Shown: positions 20,401 to 27,548, numbered from the stretch's first letter. The stretch: DNA of 64,000 bases from Agapetus fuscipes (GCA_951799405.1 OX637332.1:16683001-16747000); one strand, 5' to 3'. A program made the numbers and translations. Notes: a model not told the origin generated them from the letters alone.

Positions 20401-22412
20401 GGAAGAGAAAAGACTGCTCCTGTCAGGATGGAGAGCTTCCACACTCAACACATATAAACCTGCTTGGCAAAGATGGTGCCGCTGGATACTGGCGGAAAAT
20501 ACCCATCCCAACACATCATCTCCTAATCAATTGGCAAGGTATCTAGCGCAACTGTTCATAAACAAAAAACTGTCATACAGGACTATACTGGTACACAAGT
20601 CAGCCATCGTAACCTTCTGCAACCCAATGATGGAAGAGAATCTCAGCTCAGATTTCCTAGTGAAACATACATTAAAAGCCATAGCAATGGTAAGGATTAA
20701 CCCTCCTAAGTCCCCTGTGTGGAATCCGCAGATAGTGAAAGACTGGCTAGTCAGGAACACTCCTCGTTCAGATTCTCTCTATGAAGTTGCGTGTAGAACA
20801 GCAATCTTACTTCTGTTATCCTCAGGAAGAAGAGTACACGATCTGACCTTGCTAAATATTACAGAAGGAAACATTCTAGACGAAGGCACATCAATTGTGT
20901 TAATTCCATTTGTTGGATCAAAAACAGATACACTTCTGGAATCCAAGGAACACAACGTCAACCCAGTCTTCTGGATAAGGAAGCTGATTGAACTATCACG
21001 CGAAAGGAGATCAGGACAAAATATTTATAACCTGTTCATCAGCACCCGAGGACAAGTGAAGGCAGCTACAAGAACAATCATAGGAGGATGGGTAAAGAAC
21101 ACGCTAAAATCAGCAGGAGTAGAGGCCACTCCCGGCAGCACACGTTCAGCGGTCGCATCACTTAATTGGCTGGAGAACTACCCAATAGAAAACACTTTCA
21201 GAAAATACTATCAGAAAGAGATGTTGAAACATACAGCTCCAGAAGATCCCTCCCTATTTCAACCAGTTAATATCAAATAAAGACGTCCCCGGTCACCAGG
21301 AGATAATAGACAGATCTCTCATAATATGGACTCCAGACATCTCTCAGAACACATAATGGGGGAGTTTTACCTACCATTAAAACTCTTATTATGTTTCTAT
21401 AGATGTCTGGAGTCCAGGTAACCCCTACCTGGTGTATTATGAGCTTTATGACAAATGGCGACCGGGTTATGGGGGAACTGGAAATAGGGAAACAGGAAAT
21501 GGGGAAAAAGCGACCATAGAGTAGAAAAGTGCCTAAAGTGTAAAAAAGTGCAAATCAAAGACCCAGGAATAGACTAAAAAACCACATAAAAGGGAAAAAG
21601 TGATTGTTTCTCTCATAATATGGACTCCAGACATCTATAGAAACATAATAAGGGTTTTAATGGTAGGTAAAACTCCCCCATTTTGACTTTTGAAAACTAC
21701 AGCAGGAATGATGTTTTTCTTGTTGAATGTGAGAGAGAAAACAAGTAAGTAAGTAAATGTGTTTGTTGGTCATTGATATAAAATTAAAGAAAACAGATGT
21801 AAGTAGGTAGCTTAGTAACTAAATTTATTCATTGTAACCTGATATCAAAATTGTATTTCTGTATTTTCATCAAACTGTAATTATATACAAATTTAAACGA
21901 TTTTTCTAAAAATATATGGCATAGTATTACTTACTTAATTCTCCCAATAAAATTTGATGGTGGCATTGCTAAATAAAATAAAGTTTTATGGTTCCCCCTT
22001 ATTTGATAACCCCTGATGTCTTCACAGGTTGTGTTCTATAAATGATTTTGTTGGGCAATGTTGTAAAGACACCTATTAAAGCCAATGTTGGGGTAGAAAT
22101 TATTATTACATACCTTTTGGTAGCTTGCTGTCTCACGGCTGAAGTGAAGCCATGGCCGACCTTGCACAGTACATTGTCGATGAGAAGCCGCCTGGCTTGC
22201 TGACCGAGGATGAGACCAACATCTCTTATAGCGGAATGCCGAGGAATAGACTGAACAACACGGCTGACTTGATATTTCTTGATTGCAGAATGCTGGACTT
22301 TAGATGCACTGTCGTCTGAAATGTTTATTTTGAATTTGCGATTGTATAAGTACTTTTGAACAAAATATCGACCATTTTTAAAAAGCCGGAATGAGAAATA
22401 TCTCAAAGACAT
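5405..22412 (-). CDS. Pink1: PINK1 serine/threonine kinase, mitochondrial, complete spliced gene
   Basis: PINK1 is imported to mitochondria and, on damaged ones, phosphorylates ubiquitin and Parkin to start mitophagy. Coding exons (minus strand, in order): 22412-22114, 15670-15556, 13879-13491, 13183-13004, 12324-12202, 12127-11973, 7638-7462, 6938-6823, 6386-6291, 5674-5405. They total 1920 nt (639 aa), and all introns are GT-AG. The start at 22412 is preferred over the in-frame ATG at 22466 because [16 protein letters not shown] matches the known insect N-terminus; it is basic and presequence-like. Exon 2 holds the hydrophobic segment (about residues 106-124, [16 protein letters not shown]), then [12 protein letters not shown]. 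Kinase motifs: glycine-rich loop [20 protein letters not shown] lysine K228 (FALKMM), HRDLKSDN 368-375, DFG 397-399, MAPE 427-430. The C-terminal regulatory region includes FLWAPSSWL and ends [14 protein letters not shown]. Insert 1 in the N-lobe is short. Large introns carry transposons; none hits an exon. Confidence 0.97.
8001..8421. repeat. two tandem Penelope pseudo-LTRs (211 bp each)
   Basis: Units 8001-8211 and 8212-8421 are near-identical direct repeats beginning ATGCTTGATTTTCTGG. Each contains, on the minus strand, a hammerhead-like core (8155-8183 and 8366-8394): CTGATGA, then a GAACC/GGTTC stem, then GACA where the consensus has GAAA. A third, inverted piece of the same unit lies at 10693-10752. 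Confidence 0.85.
8509..9186 (-). CDS. Penelope-like element GIY-YIG endonuclease (partial pol)
   Basis: A 225-codon ORF. The C-terminal domain has the GIY-YIG signature as [12 protein letters not shown]...[19 protein letters not shown], followed by a conserved [12 protein letters not shown] segment and a LETLEIQKH helix. In Penelope-like elements this endonuclease follows the reverse transcriptase and makes the target nick. The reverse transcriptase is absent here apart from a short N-terminal linker ([15 protein letters not shown]), so the copy is 5'-truncated. The closest relative in the window is the ORF at 32985-33731, which shares the linker and the [19 protein letters not shown] block. 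The ORF itself is undamaged. Confidence 0.85.
   Translation of the reverse strand: MTHRLVSIPLDKEAFDEEVNIIKQIALNNGYTTSVIDKLITRKKNKSMCHKYIYPYHWCKSDEKWRRLLYLGDKSIHINNIVKKSFKSAFYTNSSKGKMLYNNKDRSDHMEGGGVYRISCNQCESVYVGQTSRSIHTRINEHKRAFRGLSGYSEMADHCIENDHSFDITGVKILHSGCKGRRQLMALETLEIQKHLSHVVNKQIPTPSPLLIKPTFKKTHPLSPL
9396..9429 (-). ncRNA. degenerate hammerhead-ribozyme-like motif
   Basis: Minus strand, in the 3' region of Penelope family A: CCGAAGA (core 1, consensus CUGANGA), then stem II GTCGCC-CACAGA-GGAGAC with one mismatched pair, then GAAAC (core 2). Penelope-like elements are known to carry hammerhead motifs. The first core has a U-to-C change and I did not locate a convincing cleavage triplet, so activity is doubtful. 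Confidence 0.4.
9477..9814 (-). mobile_element. tRNA-derived SINE, family A
   Basis: Minus-strand, well-preserved copy. The head at 9814-9750 has polymerase III box A (TAGCTCAGTTGG) and box B (GGGTTCGAATCC), followed by the family A body (AAGGTTTACTCAGCC, CACTTCAACTGAAGTGG, ACCCCTTCGGGGATAACG). It inserted just behind the endonuclease domain of Penelope family A, whose reading frame now ends inside this SINE. Confidence 0.9.
9696..10748 (-). CDS. Penelope-like element RT C-terminus plus GIY-YIG endonuclease, family A
   Basis: A 350-codon frame. The first ~15 residues read through a pseudo-LTR piece of family B, so the real element begins near 10690 within the reverse transcriptase. The next part ([19 protein letters not shown], then [20 protein letters not shown]) is the conserved RT thumb region. 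The GIY-YIG domain follows ([46 protein letters not shown]). The authentic end is near [10 protein letters not shown]; the last ~40 residues are translated from the family A SINE. This is a distinct, more canonical Penelope subfamily from the 8509-9186 and 33 kb copies. The element is 5'-truncated, with no RT catalytic motif present. Confidence 0.88.
   Translation of the reverse strand: MIFWFRVLTVVHVFACFFFTHLNNFLTHLNSINHRIQFTMEKENGDNSIAFLDVLVTRTHEGILNYKVYRKPTHTDRYLHKFSNHHPAQKRGVIKTLMDRATRICQPASLETEIQHLKTALVRNGYTNKEIKRFTRRKNASTITSKYDTNATKVFIPYLRGITDRIGKILLKNNIKTIYIPTMKIQHALRSAKDRLDVLDSPGVYQIPCSCGLSYVGTTKRFINTRVKEHKRNCRLGQTEKSAVAEHALLDNHDINFDDTKIIAKARGYYARLYREAIEIYKNKNFNRKEECLKLNKTWLSTIEVMKEGSFMVDSSVGRVLAFYPVSSGSNPTEEGVRNDFLFRCLFQTP
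10912..11423 (-). mobile_element. LINE 3' UTR fragment with family X end
   Basis: Minus-strand fragment in PINK1 intron 6. It begins with the TAATCTAAGTTGCAAGG tail of the X unit and continues into the LINE 3' UTR also seen at 28614-28730. About 150 bp of unrelated AT-rich sequence (about 11112-11262) interrupts it between two copies of GACATTGG-AAAGT. No coding sequence. Confidence 0.75.
11424..11972. other. PINK1 intron 6, unassigned part
   Basis: Intronic sequence between the LINE fragment and exon 6. No repeat match to other parts of the window and no coding frame was recognised. Confidence 0.5.
12626..12960 (+). mobile_element. tRNA-derived SINE, family A (PINK1 intron 4)
   Basis: Plus-strand copy with a clear tRNA-like head: box A TAGCTCAGTTGG at 12633 and box B GGTTTGAATCC near 12675. 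The family body follows, then the tail ACTGCATGTGTAGCTTAGTTACG. It lies 44 bp from the exon 4 donor (13004) and is antisense to the gene. Confidence 0.9.
13880..14576. other. PINK1 intron 2, unassigned part
   Basis: AT-rich intron sequence between exon 3 and the LINE fragment. No coding exon or repeat was recognised; the flanking PINK1 exons join in phase without needing anything here. Confidence 0.5.
14577..15410 (-). mobile_element. LINE 3' end with a nested X-SINE
   Basis: 14577-14815 is an X unit, 14816-15055 the LINE 3' UTR and last codons (same as 28730-28830), and 15318-15410 the next upstream part of the same LINE ORF. Between them 15062-15317 is a second X copy of a different subfamily. 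The LINE is therefore interrupted by a free-standing X insertion. Confidence 0.85.
15062..15317 (-). mobile_element. X-SINE, subfamily II, inserted in LINE ORF
   Basis: A 256 bp unit with the usual limits (TTGACTGATAGGTTGGTATG at its 5' end, TCTAAATCTAAGCTGC tail) sitting inside LINE coding sequence. Subfamily II is recognised by the GAGATTCATATTAAATGC and CCACAAGCAGAC blocks. Confidence 0.85.
15705..15947. mobile_element. TIR MITE, 35 bp upstream of PINK1 exon 2
   Basis: Terminal inverted repeats of about 60 bp: CAGTGCTATTCTAGACATTT on the left and CAGTGCTAATCTTAGACATT (reverse complement) on the right, both continuing through GAGCCCACGCTTTGACAAAC. The interior is an arm and centre of another MITE (compare 41840-41969). 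In gene orientation it ends 34 nt before the exon 2 acceptor, so the branch point must lie in the short remaining stretch or in the MITE. No clear target duplication was found. Confidence 0.7.
15948..16586. other. PINK1 intron 1 between MITE and DIRS element
   Basis: No repeat or coding exon recognised. The sequence is AT-rich. Confidence 0.45.
16602..16795 (+). repeat. DIRS left inverted terminal repeat
   Basis: Runs from AGATGTCTGGAGTCC to CATTTGTCATAAAGC and is the reverse complement of 21443-21636 over the same 194 bp length. Confidence 0.93.
16969..17017. repeat. 22 bp hairpin inside DIRS 5' region
   Basis: The arms GCGTGGCATACCTACAAAAA and its near-perfect inverted partner ending GGGTATGCCACGC are separated by a few bases, with one mismatch. 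It lies in the otherwise unassigned 5' part of the DIRS element. Confidence 0.7.
17972..18362 (+). repeat. tandem array 1, 3 x 130 bp
   Basis: Units start TTCTTATCAAAAATGTTCC at 17972, 18102 and 18232 (130, 130 and 131 bp; the third has a one-base insertion and a few substitutions). They lie in the RT finger region. Confidence 0.95.
18491..19110 (+). repeat. tandem array 2, 4 x 155 bp
   Basis: Units start TTGGCCTTTCATCTGCCCCC at 18491, 18646, 18801 and 18956 and span exactly 620 bp. Each unit encodes the YLDD catalytic block. Copies differ at a handful of positions (for example GAATGTTTGC, GAATGTTTTC, GAGTGTTTTC). Confidence 0.96.
19232..19789 (+). repeat. tandem array 3, 3 x 186 bp
   Basis: Units start CTTTCTTACCGGAAGCAAG at 19232, 19418 and 19604 and span exactly 558 bp. 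The period is a multiple of three, so a frame stays open through it (19222-19794), but in that frame the protein is not the RT sense. Confidence 0.96.
19997..21280 (+). CDS. DIRS RNase H end plus tyrosine recombinase
   Basis: A 427-codon intact frame. Residues 1 to about 110 are the end of RNase H ([20 protein letters not shown], then [15 protein letters not shown]). The tyrosine recombinase follows. Its core-binding part starts around [18 protein letters not shown]. Catalytic boxes are [19 protein letters not shown] (box I arginine), [13 protein letters not shown] (box II arginine), and the likely nucleophile tyrosine in FRKYYQKEM near residue 407. In the DIRS family this enzyme integrates the circular DNA without making target duplications, consistent with their absence here. 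This is the best-preserved part of the element. Upstream it is continuous with the decayed RNase H, whose first motif at 19.88 kb contains a stop. Confidence 0.93.
   Translation: MFAVFTTLQRTAHDLSGSEILVQSDNKTVVAYIRKEGGTRSKTLLNLTRDLLTLAGQWEISLTAQYLPGRYNGDADHLSRGRSPPEWHLLSTATKAIFNHFGVPDIDLFASTTAHMSSTYVSRDSTDSCAIFQNAEEKRLLLSGWRASTLNTYKPAWQRWCRWILAENTHPNTSSPNQLARYLAQLFINKKLSYRTILVHKSAIVTFCNPMMEENLSSDFLVKHTLKAIAMVRINPPKSPVWNPQIVKDWLVRNTPRSDSLYEVACRTAILLLLSSGRRVHDLTLLNITEGNILDEGTSIVLIPFVGSKTDTLLESKEHNVNPVFWIRKLIELSRERRSGQNIYNLFISTRGQVKAATRTIIGGWVKNTLKSAGVEATPGSTRSAVASLNWLENYPIENTFRKYYQKEMLKHTAPEDPSLFQPVNIK
21315..21415 (+). repeat. DIRS internal complementary region
   Basis: 21315-21357 is the reverse complement of the element's left end (16587 onward). 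21358-21415 is the reverse complement of its right end (21622-21679), with one mismatch. The junction of the two halves defines the element ends to within one base. Confidence 0.95.
21443..21636 (+). repeat. DIRS right inverted terminal repeat
   Basis: Begins GCTTTATGACAAATGGCGAC and ends GACTCCAGACATCT; inverted match to 16602-16795. Confidence 0.93.
21681..22113. other. PINK1 intron 1, 5' part
   Basis: AT-rich intron. The first ~115 nt after the exon 1 donor stay open in the exon 1 frame (to 21999). They read a hydrophobic stretch resembling the true exon 2 membrane segment, but the exon at 15670-15556 fits the family far better. Confidence 0.6.
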
Positions 22413-22740
22413 TGTTCGCGTTAATTTTGTTTGGGAACGGAACCAATCTTTTCTAAAGGGAATCACTTATTACGTCTTTATTTTGAAACCATTTTCTGAC
22501 ATTTCGCGATTTGTGAATCACGTACAGCGCTGCCACCGTTAGAATAATTCATAGCGACCATAGACACAAAAACGTTTATGGAGGTGCTCGTATTTATTTC
22601 AAGTTAAATTTAACTAAACCAAACAATACACAGTTTAATATTGAATCCATTTTATTTTATTACGCAGGGCTAGTTATTAAATATATTTTTAAATGTAATA
22701 CAAATTAATAAAATGACACAATGTTAAAAAAGTATAGCAA
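22413..22740. other. PINK1 5' flank
   Basis: Upstream of the chosen start codon. The exon 1 frame stays open to an in-frame ATG at 22466, so an 18-residue N-terminal extension is possible but not matched by the family. No TATA-type element is clear. The X-SINE/LINE copy begins at 22741. Confidence 0.4.
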
Positions 22741-23977
22741 TCTATAATCTATAATCTAAGTTGCAAGGATATATTCATTCAAAGCTCTCAGATGTATGCC
22801 CACAAACAAACACGTGTAGTTCGCGCTTACAAATGCTGATTGTGTACTTACAAATAAAATCCAAACCTCAAATGAACATAAGCCCTGCAACTCTTGCCGA
22901 CATTCCCTGAAACAGGGGTGACATTGGCAAAGTGAACCATTTTTTACAGTATGGGTGGTCAGCCTCATACCAACCTATAAGTCAAGGAATACGAGTAATA
23001 AATAACATTTAAGTATAAGAAAACAACAAAACCTTAAAAATAAATCTATACAAAAAAAGTAAAAAATGTATTATGCAAAAAATGTAGCAACCCAATAAAC
23101 CAACATTAAAAATTAGCATTGCAGATTAGCCGCCACTTCTTTCTGTCCTTGCATACTTCTTTCATTTCATCCAGAGTCATAACTTTTTTCATACAAGCTC
23201 TCCTTTTATTATGACTCTGGATATCCCATTCACTCGCTATTTCGAAAATTTGGTCCATCCATACCTTTCTCGGTCTTCCTCTTCCACGACATCCATCAAT
23301 TCTTGCAGCATATACTTTCTTCGTCATTCTTTCCTCATTCATTCTCTCCAAATGTCCAAACCATCTAAGTATACTTCTTTTAATCTTTACTTTCACACTT
23401 TCTCTTACACCGCATTCCTCTCTAACAAAATCATTCCTCACCCTATCACTCCGTCTTTTTCCAATCATACTTCTTAAGTAGTCCATTTCTACCGTATGGA
23501 CTTTACTAATCTCACTTTCACTCACCGTCCAGGCTTCACTTCCATACATCAGAGTGGGCACTAGTATACCACCGTGCACCGCCAGTCGAACATTTTTTTA
23601 AAGATTCTGGTTTTTGGCAATGCTAGCGGTAGCACCCAGTACGCACCTGCCTTTCATTATTCTTCTTTCAAATTCACCGGTCATTCTTCCATCTTTTTCA
23701 AACTTACTTCCCAGGTATACAAACTCATTTACGACATCAACATTCATTCCATTAATTTTAAATTCATAATTCATATTTTCATCATCTCTTTCAAAAATCA
23801 ATACTTTCGTCTTACTTGCATTCAACTTCAAATGGTTACCTAACAAAGCTTCATTCAATCTAGAGAGCATTGTTTGCAATTCTACTGCAGAATCAGATAC
23901 AAGAACTGCATCATCTGCATACAGTAGAACACTCACTTTGCTCTCTCCTATCATCAATCCACAATCATTAGTCTAGC
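22741..23977 (-). mobile_element. LINE copy, 5'-truncated, two ORF pieces
   Basis: The X unit tail starts at 22741, then the LINE 3' UTR, then coding sequence on the minus strand. One piece is 23106-23579 (PTLMYGSEAWTVSESEISKV, then RWFGHLERMNEERMTKKVYA). The other, 23598-23957, holds the RT catalytic YADDAVLVSDS. A frameshift near 23590 separates them. The copy is homologous to the longer one at 28365-30630 and lacks everything upstream of the YADD motif. Confidence 0.88.
23106..23957 (-). pseudogene. LINE reverse transcriptase C-terminal half, frameshifted
   Basis: Two minus frames, 23598-23957 (119 codons, YADD box and thumb) and 23106-23579 (157 codons, C-terminal region ending [11 protein letters not shown]). 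They match residues ~330-610 of the 28730-30562 ORF. The break lies at the run of T after ATTTTTTTAAAG near 23590. It cannot be functional alone. Confidence 0.88.
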
Positions 23978-24104
23978 ATCCCTGACAATGAGGTCCGAAA
24001 TTATTTTTTTCAATGTTTTTTTTTCATTTACATATTATTATCTTTATACTTACAACAAACTCAGGAAATATGGAAAATAAAATGCCTAAACTAGGAAAAC
24101 TTTC

Positions 24105-24850
24105 CTTAGGTACTTGTACCCACTTTGATGTATGGAAGTGAAGCCTGAACGGTGATTGAAAGTAAAATTAGTAAAGTCCGTACTGTTGAAATAGACTTTC
24201 TTAGAAGTATGATTGGGAAAAAACGGAGTGATAGGATGAGAAATGATCTTGTAAAAGAAGAATGTGGTGCAAAAGGAAGTGTGAAAGTGAAGATTAAAAT
24301 AAGTATGTTGCAAGAATAGATGAATGTCGTGGTAAAGAAGAACGAGAAAGGTATGGATGGGCCAAATTTCCGAAATAGCGAATGAATGAGATTATACAGA
24401 GTCATAATAAAAGGAAAGCTTGTATGAAAAAGGTTATGACTCTGGATGAAATGAAAAAAAGTATGCATGGACCGAAAAAAATGGCAGTTGATCTGTAATG
24501 CTGGCGTTTAACTTTAAAAATAATAATTTTTACTTTTTTTCATAGAATATGTTTTGTTGGTTTTAATTTTAATGTTGAATTGTTAAGTGATTGTTTGTTT
24601 TATATACTATATTAATTGTTTGTAATTGGTTGGTATGAGACTGACCACCAATATTGTAAAAATGGTTCACTTGGCCAATGTCACCCCTGTTTCAGAGAAG
24701 TTAAGGGGCTATGTTCATTTGAGATTGGGTTTTTATATTGAAGGTCCACATGTGTTAACTCGAACTTATACCTACATATCTGCTTGTGGGAATGGGAATG
24801 CGTTTAATATGAATCTTAAATGATATAATATCTTTGCAGCTTAGATTTAG
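24105..24850 (+). mobile_element. decayed LINE 3' end, plus strand
   Basis: A plus-strand remnant of the same LINE: GATGTATGGAAGTGAAGCC near 24130, AAAACGGAGTGATAGGATGAG near 24220, then an internal deletion, the ATGACTCTGGATGAAATG block at 24437, and a subfamily II X unit (24626-24850). It lies head to head with the minus copy at 22741-23977, about 130 bp away. Confidence 0.8.
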
Positions 24851-25045
24851 ATTGAGACCCGGCTGCGTTGCTAATGAAAAAATAAACAAATATATTGTTA
24901 TATTTTGTATTGTTTGTGTATTAACACTGTGAAAATTCATATTGTTTAATTTATAATTTTTTGAATGAATTCAAACCAAAACACTGTTTATTTTCACAAT
25001 AAAATTTATTTAAAAAGATTAAAATCTTTAAAACAAATTACAAAC

Positions 25046-25072
25046 GTTTTCGAACTAGTAGGTCATCATCAG
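25046..25072 (-). ncRNA. hammerhead-ribozyme-like core, left arm
   Basis: Minus strand: CTGATGA, then TGACCTACTAGTTC (stem II with a weak pair), then GAAAAC. Both invariant core blocks match the consensus CUGANGA and GAAA. The flanking stem I/III and cleavage site were not resolved; the palindrome allows dimeric folding. Confidence 0.5.
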
Positions 25073-25081
25073 GTATCATAC

Positions 25082-25108
25082 CTGGTGATGACCTACTTGG
25101 TCGAAAAC
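25082..25108 (+). ncRNA. hammerhead-ribozyme-like core, right arm
   Basis: Plus strand: CTGGTGA (one change from CUGAUGA), stem II GACC-TACTT-GGTC, then GAAAAC. It is the mirror of the 25046-25072 motif, here with a perfect stem II but an altered first core. Confidence 0.45.
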
Positions 25109-25289
25109 GTTTGTAATTTGTTTTAAAGATTTTAATCTTTTTAAATAAATTTTATTGTGAAAATAAACAGTGTTTTGGTTTGAATTCATTCAAAAAATTA
25201 TAAATTAAAAAATATATTGTTATTGGTTGCTAAGGACGACGGTTCCATTCAAAATTGACGTTGGCTCGCCGAGAAAAACTCTATTTAGT

Positions 25290-25601
25290 TACATATAACT
25301 ATGGTGAAATTTCTTGCCAAGTTTTTTCCAAAAGGGTCGCATGTTGAGAGTTCAACCTATTTACTTTTGCAGGTAGGGGGGTCGACCTCAGTTGAAGTGG
25401 GGGTTTCTCAGTTCCCGAGCGGACTGGTACTCCTTTCTTGTGAAGGTTGAGTAAACCTTGTGGATTTTATTTTTATTTGAGATTTTGAGTTTTAAATAAA
25501 CACCGAAACAAGAAATTATTTCTGACACCCTAGGTGGGATTCAAACCCGAGCTTCTGGTATGGAATGCAAGCACTCTACCAACTGAGCTATCTATCGTCG
25601 A
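25290..25601 (-). mobile_element. tRNA-derived SINE, family A
   Basis: Minus copy with the head at 25601-25540 (GAGCTATC complement, box B TTTGAATCCC) and the body through AAGGGGTCGC-like CAAAAGGGTCGCATG. It is moderately diverged. Confidence 0.8.
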
Positions 25602-25837
25602 TCGAACTATGTAAGAATAAGTTTCAATGTACAATTATGTAAGAATAGTTGGGTATGTAAAAATAGATGGATGTCTCAAAAGCCTAGGTCCATAACCTAT
25701 TGAGTATAATAGGAGGAACCTATTTGTAGAAATTTTGCCTGCACAGCCATACGGCTATGGCTCAATTCCATTTCGAATGACAAATCGTCGCCTCACTTTC
25801 TCAACCTGGTATCTCAAAAAATCTTTTTTTTTTACTT

Positions 25838-26695
25838 CTATCTATTTGCTTTTCGATATTTCATAACTACTACTGGGCAGGAGATACTCTGGGCAGCCAC
25901 ATTTAGGCGCGACCATCTATTGGTCAATGGGGTAGCACTCTCTATAGGAGGTAAGCCGATCCAGCCTTCCGATTCGGTGAGACTTCTAGGAATCTTACTG
26001 GATCGGAACCTGACATTGGAAAGGCAAATAGATGCCACAATAGCTTCCTCCTTTTTTTCACTGCGCCAAATAAAGGCGATTAGAAAGTGTCTTCCGTCAG
26101 ATGCGGTTAAGACCCTGGTGAGTGCGTTTTTGATGTCTCGGATTGATTATTGCTCAACGCTTTATAGTGGTCAGCCAAAGAAGCATTTCAACTGCTTTCA
26201 ATCTGTGTTAAATTCAGCAGCAAGGCTCATATTCGGGATATCCAAAGTCGCTCACATCACTCCGCTGTTAAAAAAAACTCCACTGGCTTCGTTTCCCGGA
26301 GAGGGTGGAATACCGTGTTTGTCTGATGGTATATAAAGCCATCAATGGCTTGGCTCCACTTTATCTGACTGACATGATTTCGCCTGTTGAGATGGGTGTG
26401 AGGAGGCAGACACTCAGATCGGCGGGCGATGGTGCAATCAATTTGGTTCAGCCGCACCGTCAGATCCGTACAAATTTTGGAGACCGTGCTTTCCGTGTTG
26501 CGGGTCCGGTGGAGTGGAACAGACTGTCACCCGGAGTGAAGAACTCCAAATCTATGGGTATATTTCGCGGAGCTCTCAAGACGCACCTTTTCAAAAGTCT
26601 TATCCGTGATCGGAGAGGGCCCTTGAGGTGTGACACACACAAAAACGGCGCTCTCTTATCATGTGCAATTAAAAAATAAATTAGCCTGATGTATA
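25838..26695 (+). mobile_element. L2/CR1-like LINE 3' end
   Basis: Contains the C-terminal domain of a non-LTR polyprotein, followed by the 3' end GGGCCCTTGAGGTGTGACAC then ACAAAAACGGCGCTC. The same 3' end forms the tail of tRNA-SINE family B. The exact 5' truncation point was not found (about 25838). Confidence 0.8.
25914..26679 (+). pseudogene. L2/CR1-like reverse transcriptase C-terminus, frameshifted
   Basis: First frame 25914-26336: VRLLGILLDRNLTLERQI, RIDYCSTLYSGQPKKHF, NSAARLIFGISKVAHITPLL. Second frame 26305-26679: EYRVCLMVYKAINGLAPLYL, RTNFGDRAFRVAGPVEWNRL, RGALKTHLFKSL. These are the standard blocks of the CR1/L2/jockey-group ORF2 C-terminus. The catalytic RT motifs lie upstream and are missing. 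The frame changes around 26280. Confidence 0.85.
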
Positions 26696-26907
26696 TACTA
26701 TGTACACACTCGTTTATTGGTATAAAGTGAAGTTGTTGATGTATGGGTAATGCAGTTACCTTGTACGAGTAAGTACCTAGTAGTTATGTAATATCGAAAA
26801 ACAAATAGAAAGAAGTAACAAACAAAAAATAAGTAAGGCGACGAAATATGATTTTTCTTTTCGGTGGTTTTTTCTAACCCAAATTTCAGTACCTGCATGA
26901 CCTACTC

Positions 26908-27020
26908 AGCGTTTACGGGAAATGAGAACTTACTTTTCCGGGAGTAAGAAATCTCCCGCTTCAAGATGGATTAATGCCGGCCCCCTCACCTGTAAAATGA
27001 AACTCCACCTATGAAATTAC
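26908..27020 (+). mobile_element. SINE family A fragment
   Basis: Partial body only (GGGAAATGAGAACTTACTTT, CCGGCCCCCTCACCTGTAAAA), with no tRNA head. Strongly diverged. Confidence 0.5.
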
Positions 27021-27185
27021 ACTTAATTAAAAAAATATCTTTAATAGGAGGAGCGTTTGATTATCGAAAATAATTTTCTTCTTTTTTATTATTTTTTAGA
27101 AACATAAAAGTAAGCCCGTAAAATCGCAAAAAATAGAATAATTAAAATGTTTTATATGGCTGGATGTAATTAATTGTTTGAATTC

Positions 27186-27440
27186 CTTGACTTATAGGTT
27201 GGTATGAGGCTGACCACCTATTCTGTAAAAAAAAATTGTTCACTTTGCCGATGTCACCTCTGCTTCAGGGAAGGTCGGCAAAGGTTGAAGGTTTTGTTCA
27301 ATTGAGGTTTGGATTTTAATTTGTAAGTAAATACACATTCAACATTTGTAAGCGTGAACTTACACGTGTCTGTTTGTGGGTTTGCATTTGATATGAGTTT
27401 TGAATGTTAATATATCTATGCAACTTAGATTATAGATCGA
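27186..27440 (+). mobile_element. X-SINE copy
   Basis: Full-length X unit from CCTTGACTTATAGGTTGGTA to the tail GCAACTTAGATTATAG. The 5' boundary is the same as at 34661, 43172 and 54452. Confidence 0.85.
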
Positions 27441-27548
27441 TTATTTATAGATCGACGATATAAGTCTATCGCTCAGAAAGTGGATATTCAATCAATTAAG
27501 CAATAAAACTTTCCGATACACGGAAGATTCTTCTGTTCACATCCTTGA

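Larger units (their letters stand above)
16587..21680 (+). mobile_element. DIRS-type tyrosine-recombinase retrotransposon (PINK1 intron 1)
   Basis: About 5.1 kb, antisense to PINK1. Inverted terminal repeats are 16602-16795 and 21443-21636 (194 bp each), with unique outer extensions at 16587-16601 and 21637-21680. An internal complementary region at 21315-21415 equals the reverse complement of the left end joined to the reverse complement of the right end, the hallmark of DIRS elements that replicate through a circular DNA intermediate. Coding order is reverse transcriptase, RNase H, tyrosine recombinase. A Gag frame could not be recognised in 16.8-17.8 kb. The RT/RNase H part carries stops, frameshifts and three tandem expansions, so this copy is defective. 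Confidence 0.95.
24946..25208. repeat. 263 bp near-perfect palindrome of Penelope pseudo-LTR type
   Basis: Arms 24946-25076 and 25079-25208 are inverted copies meeting at CAGGTATCATACCTG. Just outside lies the GTGAAAATTCAT motif (24930) shared with the edges of the other Penelope copies. Each arm carries a hammerhead-like core next to the centre. No ORF remains between the arms. Confidence 0.85.

Noticed and set aside
22071..22074. GTGTCT as the PINK1 exon 1 donor
   Set aside because: Using GTATGT at 22113 joins in frame to the exon at 15670-15556, which carries the conserved [10 protein letters not shown] and [12 protein letters not shown], and the total length becomes a multiple of three.
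22412..22466. Upstream in-frame ATG as the PINK1 start
   Set aside because: The downstream ATG gives [16 protein letters not shown], which matches the known insect PINK1 N-terminus; the extension has no family support.
23211..23843. Plus-strand ORFs rich in Ser/Phe
   Set aside because: Antisense shadows of the LINE reverse transcriptase.
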